From Formosa haliotis (GTDB taxonomy: Bacteria > Bacteroidota > Bacteroidia > Flavobacteriales > Flavobacteriaceae), in assembly GCF_001685485.1 (NCBI RefSeq), contig NZ_BDEL01000001.1:2911501-2975500 (forward strand): DNA of 64,000 nt. Reading direction: 5' to 3'. The notes beneath the pieces are model-generated. The model was not told the origin of the DNA, did no database searches, and saw nothing but the letters and a program-made list of their open reading frames with translations. The translations under genes were made by a program, and so were the position numbers. Below are positions 37,415 to 46,529 of the stretch, piece by piece. Each line of letters begins with the position of its first letter. The stretch's first letter is position 1.

Positions 37415-38290
37415 ATGAAAGCTTATTTTTTATTATTTGTACTCACTTTAGGAAGTTTTTTTAAGGTGTCCGCTCAAGAAACCTCGTATAAGCCTGTTGC
37501 CTTTCCAGCAGGTTATAAAGCTGAAATAGATGTGGTTTATACTACCGTTAAGGATTGGGAAGGCCGGATGGATATATATTCCAATCCTAGCGCAGAAGCA
37601 CCTACCCCTCTTGTTATTAATATTCACGGTGGCGGATGGAGTCATGGGGTTAAAGAATCTCAAACGGGTTTTGGTTCCTTTTTTAAGGAAGGATATGCCG
37701 TGGCCAATGTTGAATATCGCTTGGTAGACGTTTCGCCCGCTCCGGGATCGATCGAAGATGTGCGTTGCGCTCTAATTTATCTTGTTAAACATGCTAAAAC
37801 ATTAAATATAGATACCACTAAAATTGTGATTAAAGGTGGCTCTGCTGGAGGGCATTTAGCACTCATGACGGGTTTGTTGGCCAACAATACTAAATTCGAT
37901 ACAAACTGCGAACACGAGTCTAATATTAAAATCGCAGCGATTATAGATCAATACGGGCCTACAGATTTAACGCTAATTTTAAAGGGGTCTGTTAAGAGAT
38001 GGATGGGAAATCGGTATCAGGATATAGATTTTGTAAAGTCGGTTTCGCCGCTGTATTATGTCGATAAAAATAGTCCGCCCATATTTATTGTTCATGGCGA
38101 TGCAGATACCGTTATTCCTTATAATCAGTCTAAAATTCTTTATGATGCACTGAAAGCGCACCAGGTAAAAACCGCATTTTTAACCATAGAAGGGGGAGGC
38201 CATGGAAAGTTTTCAAAAGAAGATAAATCTAAATTAAATGAAAACATGTGGAAATTTTTATCTGAATTAGGTTTAACCAAACCAAAATAG
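37415..38290 (+). CDS. Secreted alpha/beta hydrolase (esterase/lipase-like)
   Basis: The 291-residue protein has a signal peptide ending near KVSAQ (residue 21). The mature enzyme is an alpha/beta hydrolase of the BD-FAE / hormone-sensitive-lipase group: oxyanion motif NIHGGGWSHG, nucleophile elbow GGSAGGH, acid in HGDADTVIP and catalytic His in GGGHGKF. It should cleave carboxylic esters outside the cytoplasmic membrane, for example acetyl groups on polysaccharides; the substrate is not known. The frame extends to 37364, but the chosen ATG fits the signal peptide and the promoter. Confidence 0.87.
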   Translation: MKAYFLLFVLTLGSFFKVSAQETSYKPVAFPAGYKAEIDVVYTTVKDWEGRMDIYSNPSAEAPTPLVINIHGGGWSHGVKESQTGFGSFFKEGYAVANVEYRLVDVSPAPGSIEDVRCALIYLVKHAKTLNIDTTKIVIKGGSAGGHLALMTGLLANNTKFDTNCEHESNIKIAAIIDQYGPTDLTLILKGSVKRWMGNRYQDIDFVKSVSPLYYVDKNSPPIFIVHGDADTVIPYNQSKILYDALKAHQVKTAFLTIEGGGHGKFSKEDKSKLNENMWKFLSELGLTKPK

Positions 38291-38308
38291 ACACTGTTCC
38301 ATAAAAAA

Positions 38309-40081
38309 TTATAATGTTTTTAAAAACGTTTCGGCTAAATGTTTTGCGTCGAGATGGAGTTCGGTTTGCAGTTCGGCTACCGATCCTTGTTCTATAAATG
38401 TATCCGGTATGCCTAGTACTTCAATAGTTGTTTTGTAATGGTGTTTTGCAGCAAATTCTATTACGGCGCTTCCAAATCCACCTAAAATAGTACCGTCTTC
38501 AATAGTAAAGACTTTGGTGTAGCTACTTAAAATATTATGAAGCAAGTCTTCGTCTAAAGGTTTTACAAATCGCATATTGTAAAAAGCAATCTCCTCTTGG
38601 TCTGTATGTTCTAATAGTTGTAGGGCATCTTCAACATTGTAAGCCATAGTGCCTATAGATAAAACAGCAATCGATTTTCCTGATTTTAATTTTTCAGCTT
38701 TACCAATTTCAAGTTTCGAAAAGGGCTGTTTCCACTCTAGTTCCCGGCCTCTTCCACGCGGATATCTAATCGCGATAGGATGTTTTAAACCTTGTTGAGC
38801 GGTATACATGATGTTTCGTAATTCGACTTCGTTTCTAGGTGCAAAAATGATGAGGTTTGGTATGCATCGTAAATACGCCAAATCGAAAACTCCTTGATGA
38901 GTTGCGCCATCTTCACCAACCAATCCGGCACGATCTAAACAAAATATTACCGGTAAATTTTGAAGCGCCACGTCGTGAATGATCTGATCGTATGCCCGTT
39001 GTAAGAAGGTAGAGTAAATATTGCAAAATGGTATAAAGCCTTGAGTTGCCAATCCTGCCGATAAGGTTACAGCATGTTGCTCGGCAATCCCGACATCGAA
39101 GGCGCGATCGGGATAGGCTTCCATCATATACTTTAACGAACTTCCTGTAGGCATGGCAGGCGTAATACCTATAATTTTTTCGTTGTCTTTTGCTAATTCT
39201 ACTATGGTTTTACCAAAAACATCTTGAAATTTTGGAGGCATCACCGTGGTCGATTTAGCAAATAAATCGCCAGTTTTAGCATCAAATTTACCAGGTGCGT
39301 GGTATTTTACTTGGTCTAATTCGGCTTGTTTTAACCCTTTTCCTTTGGTGGTAATAAGATGAAGAAATTTTGGTCCGGGAATGTGTTTTAAACGCTCCAA
39401 TTCCGAAATTACTTTAGGTAAATCATGTCCGTCTATAGGGCCAGAATAATTAAAATTTAGGGCTTCAAAAATATTGTCTTGTTTTTGCGTGCCTTTTTTA
39501 ACATTGGTTAAATACATTTTTAAGGCTCCTACACTTGGGTCTATTCCTATAGCGTTATCATTTAAAATAACGAGTAAATTGGTATCTGTAACTCCCACAT
39601 GATTAAGGCCTTCAAAAGCCATCCCGCTAGCAATTGAGGCGTCTCCAATAACAGCGATATGTTGCTTGTTAAAATCGCCTTTAAGTTTAGAGGCAATGGC
39701 CATACCTAAGGCAGCAGAAATGGAGGTAGAAGAGTGTCCGACCCCAAAAGCATCATAGGCACTTTCTTCCCGTTTTGGAAATCCGCTTAAACCACCAAGT
39801 TGTCTGTTGGTGTCGAATTGTGCTTTTCTGCCCGTTAATAATTTATGTACGTAAGCTTGGTGGCCAACATCCCAAATTAAAATATCGTCGGGCGTATTAA
39901 ATACATAATGCAAGGCTATTGTAAGTTCTACAACACCTAAACTAGCACCCAAATGCCCTTCTTTAGTAGCTACAATTTGAATTATAAATTCGCGTAATTC
40001 TTTAGCGAGTTTAGGTAATTCAGATTTCGATAACTTACGAAGTTCTAGGGGCGAATTTATATGTTGGAGTAAATGTGTCAT
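38309..40081 (-). CDS. dxs: 1-deoxy-D-xylulose-5-phosphate synthase
   Basis: The 590-residue thiamine-diphosphate enzyme condenses pyruvate and glyceraldehyde 3-phosphate, the first step of the MEP isoprenoid pathway. Visible motifs are the N-terminal VGHQAYVHKLLTGR, the cofactor- and magnesium-binding GDASIASGMAFEGLNH with NDNAIGI, the transketolase pyrimidine domain around FCLDRAGLVGEDGATHQGVFD, and the C-terminal transketolase domain. It is slightly shorter than E. coli Dxs (620). It is divergent from tadA, with only 40 bp between start codons. The isoprenoid link to the polyprenyl synthase gene at 53277 is functional, not positional. Confidence 0.95.
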   Translation of the reverse strand: MTHLLQHINSPLELRKLSKSELPKLAKELREFIIQIVATKEGHLGASLGVVELTIALHYVFNTPDDILIWDVGHQAYVHKLLTGRKAQFDTNRQLGGLSGFPKREESAYDAFGVGHSSTSISAALGMAIASKLKGDFNKQHIAVIGDASIASGMAFEGLNHVGVTDTNLLVILNDNAIGIDPSVGALKMYLTNVKKGTQKQDNIFEALNFNYSGPIDGHDLPKVISELERLKHIPGPKFLHLITTKGKGLKQAELDQVKYHAPGKFDAKTGDLFAKSTTVMPPKFQDVFGKTIVELAKDNEKIIGITPAMPTGSSLKYMMEAYPDRAFDVGIAEQHAVTLSAGLATQGFIPFCNIYSTFLQRAYDQIIHDVALQNLPVIFCLDRAGLVGEDGATHQGVFDLAYLRCIPNLIIFAPRNEVELRNIMYTAQQGLKHPIAIRYPRGRGRELEWKQPFSKLEIGKAEKLKSGKSIAVLSIGTMAYNVEDALQLLEHTDQEEIAFYNMRFVKPLDEDLLHNILSSYTKVFTIEDGTILGGFGSAVIEFAAKHHYKTTIEVLGIPDTFIEQGSVAELQTELHLDAKHLAETFLKTL

Positions 40082-40121
40082 GCAGGTACAAATGTACGTT
40101 TTGAAATTGTATTTTTACATT

Positions 40122-40571
40122 ATGGAAAATATTTTTGATGATACTTATTTTATGAAGAAAGCGCTTCAGGAAGCCGAAGCGGCATTCGATAAAGGTGAAA
40201 TTCCTGTTGGAGCGGTTATTGTTATTGATAATAAAGTGATTGCTCGAGCTCATAATTTAACAGAAACCCTAACCGATGTTACTGCACATGCAGAGATGCA
40301 AGCCATTACAGCTGCAGCGAATTATTTAGGCGGGAAATATTTAAAAAAATGCACCTTATATGTTACTCTAGAACCCTGCCAAATGTGTGGCGGTGCGTTA
40401 TATTGGAGCCAAATTGCAAATATAGTTTATGGTGCTAGAGATATAGACCGAGGATGTATCAATTTAAATACTAAGTTACATCCTAAAACAACTTTAAAGG
40501 GAGGCGTGTTAGCAGAAGAAGCGTCTGCATTAATGAAGCGTTTCTTTATTGAAAAACGAAATTTAAACTAG
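40122..40571 (+). CDS. tadA: tRNA-specific adenosine deaminase (TadA-like)
   Basis: The 149-residue zinc deaminase matches TadA, which makes inosine at the wobble position of tRNA-Arg(ACG). The motifs are TAHAEMQAI with the His ligand and catalytic Glu, and LEPCQMCGGAL with two Cys ligands. The C terminus (LMKRFFIEKRN) is also typical. An earlier in-frame start at 40080 would overlap dxs and add 14 unconserved residues; 40122 is chosen. A guanine deaminase of the same fold is less likely given the sequence around the zinc site. Its stop overlaps the convergent small membrane protein gene by four bases. Confidence 0.9.
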   Translation: MENIFDDTYFMKKALQEAEAAFDKGEIPVGAVIVIDNKVIARAHNLTETLTDVTAHAEMQAITAAANYLGGKYLKKCTLYVTLEPCQMCGGALYWSQIANIVYGARDIDRGCINLNTKLHPKTTLKGGVLAEEASALMKRFFIEKRNLN

Positions 40572-40807
40572 ATTTTTCTATCGTCGCCTTCGCGCTCTCG
40601 CATTTTAGCTAAATTTTCTTTAGTAAGCATGTAATCTTTTGGGTCTTTATCTTTCCATCGGTAATAAGAAAATAATGGGAATACGAGAATAAATAAACCT
40701 AGTACCCCAAAGCCTATTAGTTTTTGAGCATAGGGAACATCTAGAATTAATCCAGAAAATATACTTCCTAAAGCCAATAGAGTTAAAATGATAATGAGGT
40801 ATTTCAT
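40568..40807 (-). CDS. Small two-helix membrane protein
   Basis: The 79-residue protein has two hydrophobic segments (about 3-22 and 31-48) followed by a charged tail with YRWKDKDPKDYMLTKENLAKMRERE. No family was recognised with confidence; similar short proteins occur in other flavobacteria. It converges on tadA with a four-base overlap. The tail probably faces the cytoplasm. Confidence 0.65.
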   Translation of the reverse strand: MKYLIIILTLLALGSIFSGLILDVPYAQKLIGFGVLGLFILVFPLFSYYRWKDKDPKDYMLTKENLAKMREREGDDRKI

Positions 40808-40995
40808 ATTACTTTGTACTGTTTATTAAGTGGTATTTATAAGCCGTTAAAAGTACCAATTACTTATAAATATTTAGTGGTTTACGCTCTTATAATATTA
40901 AATGTTTTAATATTTAATAAGGTTTCGATACTAACCGATGTGGGGTGTATCTCTAACTTTTTCGTAATTATTTGGAATTTAAGGTACTCATAATT

Positions 40996-42783
40996 TTAAC
41001 TGGTAAATTCTATAAGTTGATGCCTATAGGCTGTTAAAAGCTTCGATTTAGAGATATAGCCATAGTATTTTTCATCTTTAATTACAGGTAAATTCCATGC
41101 ACCACTCGTTTTAAATTTATCCATAATAACGTTCATGGAATCTTTATTGTAATCAATAAGATTTGTAGGAACTTGCATCAGGTTTGAAACCGTAACAGTG
41201 TCGTACTTCTCTGTATCAAACATAATGTGTCTAATGTCGTCTAGCCTTAACGATCCTAGAAATTCATGATTGTCATTAACGACAGGAAAGTGATTTCGTG
41301 ACGATTTAGATACTGCATTCTTTAAAATATGCCCCAGTTTCATATCGGGTTTTAAAATGATAAAGTTTTTTTCAATAACCTTATCAATATCTAAAACCAT
41401 GAGTACATTTTTATCTTTATCGTGGGTCATAAGTTCGCCGCGCTCGGCCAATCTCATGGTATAAATAGAGTGTGATACGTAGTGTTTTGTTATGGCAAAC
41501 GAAATGGCAGAAACTATCATTAAAGGCACAAATAATTCGTAACCACTGGTAATTTCTGCAATAAGGAAAATAGCCGTAAGCGGTGCATGAAGTACGCCTG
41601 CCATGAGTCCGGTCATGCCAATGAGTGTAAAATTGGTTTCCGATACATGAAACCCAAATCCGATATTGTTTATTATTTTTGCGCAAGCATGTCCTAAAGT
41701 AGAGCCCATAACAAGGGTTGGAATAAAAATACCACCTACACCTCCGGCTCCAAAAGTCGTGGTCATGGCTATGGCTTTAAATGCTGAAATCCCTAAAAGT
41801 AGAACAATAACTATCCAAATGTTAGATAAGTCTATATTAAAAGGGGTGTGACCAATAGCAGTGATATGATCGCCTTTTAAAAGATTATTCATGAGGCCGT
41901 AACCTTCACCGTAAAGTTGAGGTATAAAATACAACATGGTCCCAATGGCAACACCTCCTATTAAAAGACGTAAAGCACGACTTTCAAATTGTTTAAAAAA
42001 CGCGGTAATCGTGAAAAACACTTTTGAAAAATAGATAGAAGCGAATGCAGTAACTAAACCTAATAGGATGTAAAACGGGATGTCTTCAACCATAAATTGT
42101 TCAATTAATTTAAAATTAAGTAGCACATCGGTTCCTAAAAACAAGTAGGAGGTAACTACTGCAGAAATGGATGCTAATAAAAGCGGAACTAAAGAAACAA
42201 AAGCAATATCTAAGCTAAAAATTTCTACAGCAAAAACGATTGCGGCTAATGGCGCTTTAAACATTGAAGCCATAGCACCAGCTGCAGCACAACCTATTAA
42301 CAGCATTCTTGTTTTTGTATTCATGTGAAACAATTGCGCGGTGTTAGAACCCAAAGCAGCACCAATACTAACGGCTGGACCTTGTAATCCTACCGATCCT
42401 CCAAATCCGGCTGTTAATGGCGCTGTAATTAAGGAGGCATAAATGTTGTATCTAGGGATGATACCATTAAGTTTAGAAATGGCATGTAGAGTAGATGAAA
42501 TACCGTGTCCGATATGTTTTGTTAGCCAAGTTTGTTTAATGATGTATACTAGTAATAGACCAATAATTGGAAGAATAAAGTATAAGGCACTTTCAGAGTC
42601 CTTGAATATCTCTAAGTCGAAAAGTGAGCGAATAAAATAGGTGAGGTTTTTAAGAATTACCGTACCCATTCCAGATAAAAAGCCAATAAGTATACTAAGG
42701 ATATAAACAAATTGCCGTTCGGAAATATGTTTGTATTTCCAAATTAAAAATTGACGAAGAAGGCTTTTTGTGCTAAATGGCAT
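40996..42783 (-). CDS. ClC family chloride channel with CBS domains, gating Glu replaced by Gln
   Basis: The 595-residue membrane protein has the ClC core (about 25-440) and two C-terminal CBS domains (about 460-590). Selectivity-filter elements are GHGISST near residue 92, GGSVGLQGPAVS at 128-139 and GGIFIPTLVMGS near 355. In place of the external gating glutamate (E148 of E. coli ClC-ec1) it has Q134, read from a CAA codon. A serine also replaces the Pro of the first filter motif. Such a change would be expected to favour open-channel behaviour. It lies 52 bp downstream of a second ClC gene on the same strand. Confidence 0.9.
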   Translation of the reverse strand: MPFSTKSLLRQFLIWKYKHISERQFVYILSILIGFLSGMGTVILKNLTYFIRSLFDLEIFKDSESALYFILPIIGLLLVYIIKQTWLTKHIGHGISSTLHAISKLNGIIPRYNIYASLITAPLTAGFGGSVGLQGPAVSIGAALGSNTAQLFHMNTKTRMLLIGCAAAGAMASMFKAPLAAIVFAVEIFSLDIAFVSLVPLLLASISAVVTSYLFLGTDVLLNFKLIEQFMVEDIPFYILLGLVTAFASIYFSKVFFTITAFFKQFESRALRLLIGGVAIGTMLYFIPQLYGEGYGLMNNLLKGDHITAIGHTPFNIDLSNIWIVIVLLLGISAFKAIAMTTTFGAGGVGGIFIPTLVMGSTLGHACAKIINNIGFGFHVSETNFTLIGMTGLMAGVLHAPLTAIFLIAEITSGYELFVPLMIVSAISFAITKHYVSHSIYTMRLAERGELMTHDKDKNVLMVLDIDKVIEKNFIILKPDMKLGHILKNAVSKSSRNHFPVVNDNHEFLGSLRLDDIRHIMFDTEKYDTVTVSNLMQVPTNLIDYNKDSMNVIMDKFKTSGAWNLPVIKDEKYYGYISKSKLLTAYRHQLIEFTS

Positions 42784-42835
42784 AGTATAAAAATACTAAA
42801 AATTAAAACGCGTCAAAAGATTTCGTTTTCTGGTA

Positions 42836-44629
42836 TTAACTCGTGAAATTAATAAGTTGACGACGGTAAGCCGTTAATAATTTAGATTTAGAAATAAAAC
42901 CTATGTATTTATCGTCGCGTACTACAGGAAGATTCCAAGCGCTAGTGTCCTGAAATTTTTTCATAATATCTTTCATTCTATCCACGTTCAAATCTATAAT
43001 TTCTGGTGGTGCTTGCATAACATCGCGAGCAACCACATCATCGTATAAAGTTTGATCGAACATGATAGGGCGTATGTCGTCTAACAAAATAATTCCTTCA
43101 ATTTTTTTCGTTTTAACACTTATAACAGGAAAAATATTTCGATTCGATTTTACAACTGCTTTATGAACAATATCCCCTAAGGTCATATCTGGACTAACCT
43201 TAACAAATTTGGTTTCAATTAGGTTTTCTATATTCATTAATGTTAAAACAGCCTGATCCTTATCGTGTGTAATTAAATCGCCTTTTCGTGCTAACTCCAT
43301 ACTGTATACAGAGAACGGTAAGAAGTATTTGGTTACGGCAAAACAAATGGCAACGGTAATCATTAAAGGGGTAAATAGTTTATAACCACCAGTTAATTCG
43401 GCAATTAAAAATATGGCCGTTAACGGAGCTTGTAGTACACCTCCTAAAACGCCAGCCATTCCAACTAGTGTAAAGTTACTTTCGGATAAATGAATTTTAA
43501 AAAAGTCTAAAGTGTTTATAAATTTTGCAAATCCGAAGCCTAATACAGAGCCCATAAATAAACTTGGAGAGAAAATACCTCCAATACCACCAGCACCAAA
43601 AGTTAAGGAACTAGCAATAACTTTAAATAGTACCAACCCAATAAGTAAAGCTATAATTGCCCAATTATTGGTAATATCGATATGCATAAAGTTGTTGGTA
43701 ACAACTTCGTTAAAGTTTCCGGTAACCATATTATTGATAACTTCGAAACCTTCACCATATAAAGGCGGAATGAAAAATACGATAATTCCCAGTCCGACTC
43801 CTCCAATTAATAATCGTTTTATAGGAGATTTAATATGGTCGAAAAAATCGTGAAAATACTCGTATACTTTTGTGAAGTAAATCGAAGTTAATGCTGCTAA
43901 TACACCAAATACGATAAAAAATGGGACTTGACTTAATTCAAAATTATCGACTAACTCAAATGGTAATATTGTATCCGATCCGTAAAAGAAATACGATAAC
44001 AATACGCCAGAAATAGACGAAATTAATAAAGGCAATAAGGAAATTAAGGTGAGGTCTAGGCTAAAGACTTCAATCGCAAACACAATCGCAGCAATAGGTG
44101 CTTTAAAGATACATGCAATGGCTCCAGCAGCAGCACAACCAATTAATAAGGTTCGAGTAGATTGGTTAGTATGAAATAATCTGGAGATATTAGAACTAAT
44201 AGCAGCAGCGGTAGACACGGTTGGTCCTTCTAGACCTACAGATCCACCAAACCCAACGGTTAAAGGCGCAGTTAATAAGGCCGAAAACATTTGAAACTGG
44301 CGCATAATCCCTTTTTTCTTGGCTATAGCTTGTAGCGTAGAGGGAATACCATGGCCAAAATCTTGTCTTATTACATATTTTTTAACCAAATAGGTTAGGG
44401 TTAAACCTATAATTGGAAACAAAAAGTAAAACGGATGATGGTAACTACTTACCACTTTATTCTCCATTAAATGCTGAATAAAGTGTGTGGAGTTTTTAAG
44501 TATAACCGCACCTAAACCAGCAATTAAACCTACTAACACACTTAAAAAGAAAACAAAGTTGGTATGCGAAACATGTTTCGTTTTCCAAAGTAAAAATCTT
44601 GTAAGTAATGATCTTTTCTGTGTCGGCAT
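42836..44629 (-). CDS. ClC family chloride channel or exchanger with CBS domains
   Basis: The 597-residue paralogue of the downstream gene has the same layout: ClC core, then two CBS domains. The filter motifs are GHGIPST, GGSVGLEGPTVS with the gating glutamate intact at E134, and GGIFSPSLFMGS. In both paralogues the position of the internal proton glutamate (E203 of ClC-ec1) appears to be Ile or Val by eye, so proton coupling is uncertain. The tandem pair likely arose by duplication; a mixed dimer is possible because ClC proteins are dimeric. Confidence 0.92.
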   Translation of the reverse strand: MPTQKRSLLTRFLLWKTKHVSHTNFVFFLSVLVGLIAGLGAVILKNSTHFIQHLMENKVVSSYHHPFYFLFPIIGLTLTYLVKKYVIRQDFGHGIPSTLQAIAKKKGIMRQFQMFSALLTAPLTVGFGGSVGLEGPTVSTAAAISSNISRLFHTNQSTRTLLIGCAAAGAIACIFKAPIAAIVFAIEVFSLDLTLISLLPLLISSISGVLLSYFFYGSDTILPFELVDNFELSQVPFFIVFGVLAALTSIYFTKVYEYFHDFFDHIKSPIKRLLIGGVGLGIIVFFIPPLYGEGFEVINNMVTGNFNEVVTNNFMHIDITNNWAIIALLIGLVLFKVIASSLTFGAGGIGGIFSPSLFMGSVLGFGFAKFINTLDFFKIHLSESNFTLVGMAGVLGGVLQAPLTAIFLIAELTGGYKLFTPLMITVAICFAVTKYFLPFSVYSMELARKGDLITHDKDQAVLTLMNIENLIETKFVKVSPDMTLGDIVHKAVVKSNRNIFPVISVKTKKIEGIILLDDIRPIMFDQTLYDDVVARDVMQAPPEIIDLNVDRMKDIMKKFQDTSAWNLPVVRDDKYIGFISKSKLLTAYRRQLINFTS

Positions 44630-44641
44630 AGTTAAAGGGTT

Positions 44642-44665
44642 AAAATCCCGCCGAGGCGGGATTTT
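44642..44665 (-). terminator. Intrinsic terminator after aspS
   Basis: AAAATCCCGCC and GGCGGGATTTT form an 11-bp GC-rich stem with a 2-base loop (AAAATCCCGCCGAGGCGGGA, 44642-44661, plus TTTT). On the minus strand it follows the aspS stop within five bases. Confidence 0.8.
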
Positions 44666-44669
44666 AAAT

Positions 44670-46424
44670 TTACGCTTTTATATTAAGTTTTAAGCTAAGC
44701 TCTTCAAGTTGATTATTATCTATTGGTGCGGGAGCATCAATCATAACATCGCGACCAGAGTTGTTTTTCGGGAAGGCAATAAAATCTCGAATTGTTTCTT
44801 GTCCACCTAAAATGGCTACCAATCTATCTAATCCGAAGGCTAATCCGCCGTGTGGTGGTGCGCCGTACTCAAAAGCATTCATTAAGAATCCGAATTGAGC
44901 TTTAGCCTCTTCTTCTGTAAATCCTAAATAATCGAACATTAAAGATTGTGTTTTCTTATCGTGAATTCTGATAGATCCTCCTCCGATTTCATTTCCATTT
45001 AAAACTAAATCGTAAGCATTAGCTTTTACCTCGCCAGGGTTGGTAGACAATAATTCTAATTGTCCTGGTTTTGGAGATGTAAACGGATGGTGCATCGCAT
45101 GGTAACGTTCTGTGTCTTCATCCCATTCTAAAAGTGGGAAATCCATTACCCATAATGGTGCAAATACTTTAGGGTCTCTTAAGCCTAAACGCTCTGCCAT
45201 TTCCATACGTAAGGCACTTAATTGAGTACGCACTTTATGGGTTGGCCCTGAAAGTACACAAACTAAATCGCCAGGTTTTGCGTTTGTAATTTCCGCCCAT
45301 TTTGCTAAATCGTCTTGATCGTAAAATTTATCTACCGAAGATTTAAATGTACCATCGTCGTTACAACGTGCGTACACCATGCCTAGAGCGCCAATTTGCG
45401 GACGTTTAACCCAGTCTATTAATTTATCAATGTCTTTACGGGTATAACTATTTCCGCCAGGGATGGCGATACCAACCACCAATTCGGCTTCGTTAAACAC
45501 TTTAAAGTCTTTGTGTTGTGTCACGGCATTTAGTTCTCCAAATTCCATCCCAAAACGGATGTCTGGTTTGTCGTTTCCGTATAAACGCATGGCATCATCG
45601 TAAAGCATTCTTGGGAAGGCTTCTACTTCTACGCCATTTACTTCTTTAAGTAAGTGTCTTGTTAAACCTTCAAAAACATTTAAAATATCTTCTTGCTCTA
45701 CAAACGCCATTTCACAGTCTATCTGTGTGAATTCTGGTTGTCTGTCTGCACGTAAATCTTCGTCTCGGAAACATTTTACAATCTGAAAATATTTATCCAT
45801 GCCTCCAACCATAAGTAATTGCTTAAAGGTTTGTGGCGATTGGGGTAGGGCATAAAATTCGCCTTCGTTCATTCTAGATGGAACCACAAAATCTCTTGCT
45901 CCTTCTGGAGTCGATTTTATTAAGTAAGGCGTTTCAACTTCTATAAAATCTTGGTTTGATAAATAGTTGCGAACTTCTTGCGTTACTTTATGACGGAATA
46001 TCAGACTGTTTTTTACCGGATTACGACGAATATCTAAATAACGATATTTCATACGTAATTCTTCGCCACCATCGGTTTCATCTTCAATGGTAAAAGGTGG
46101 TAGAAGCGCATTGTTTAAAATGGTTAATTTAGATACTAAAATTTCAATATCACCAGTAGCAATATTTGGATTTTTAGATGTACGTTCTATAACCGTTCCT
46201 TCTACTTGAATAACAAATTCACGTCCTAGTTTTTGAGCCTGTTCCATCATGGCCTTTGGCGTGCGTTCTTCATCAAAAATAAGTTGAGTAATTCCGTAGC
46301 GATCGCGTAAATCTACCCAAATCATAAATCCTTTATCACGTACTTTTTGAACCCAACCAGAAAGAGTTACTTCGTTATTTATATGTGAAGATCTAAGTTC
46401 TCCACAATTATGACTTCTATACAT
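44670..46424 (-). CDS. aspS: Aspartyl-tRNA synthetase, bacterial type
   Basis: The 584-residue class II synthetase charges tRNA with aspartate. It has an N-terminal OB-fold anticodon domain ([24 protein letters not shown]), class II motif 2 ([21 protein letters not shown]), a bacterial GAD-type insertion domain (about 280-420) and motif 3 ([13 protein letters not shown]). The ATG at 46424 ([11 protein letters not shown]) matches the usual family start; a frame opening at 46475 would add 17 residues. It should discriminate between tRNA-Asp and tRNA-Asn or not depending on details that cannot be judged here. Confidence 0.95.
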   Translation of the reverse strand: MYRSHNCGELRSSHINNEVTLSGWVQKVRDKGFMIWVDLRDRYGITQLIFDEERTPKAMMEQAQKLGREFVIQVEGTVIERTSKNPNIATGDIEILVSKLTILNNALLPPFTIEDETDGGEELRMKYRYLDIRRNPVKNSLIFRHKVTQEVRNYLSNQDFIEVETPYLIKSTPEGARDFVVPSRMNEGEFYALPQSPQTFKQLLMVGGMDKYFQIVKCFRDEDLRADRQPEFTQIDCEMAFVEQEDILNVFEGLTRHLLKEVNGVEVEAFPRMLYDDAMRLYGNDKPDIRFGMEFGELNAVTQHKDFKVFNEAELVVGIAIPGGNSYTRKDIDKLIDWVKRPQIGALGMVYARCNDDGTFKSSVDKFYDQDDLAKWAEITNAKPGDLVCVLSGPTHKVRTQLSALRMEMAERLGLRDPKVFAPLWVMDFPLLEWDEDTERYHAMHHPFTSPKPGQLELLSTNPGEVKANAYDLVLNGNEIGGGSIRIHDKKTQSLMFDYLGFTEEEAKAQFGFLMNAFEYGAPPHGGLAFGLDRLVAILGGQETIRDFIAFPKNNSGRDVMIDAPAPIDNNQLEELSLKLNIKA

Positions 46425-46474
46425 ATCTAAAATTTTGAAGTGCAAATTTAATGAAGTTAAATGACTAAAAAACA

Positions 46475-46503
46475 AAAATCCGAAGCATTATGCCTCGGAT
46501 TTT
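46475..46503 (-). terminator. Intrinsic terminator of the efflux operon
   Basis: Arms at 46475-46486 and 46492-46503 pair at 11 of 12 positions around a 5-base loop. On the minus strand a T-rich run follows. It separates the RND operon from aspS. Confidence 0.78.
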
Positions 46504-46529
46504 CACTTTATAACGTTATATCGTTTTTA

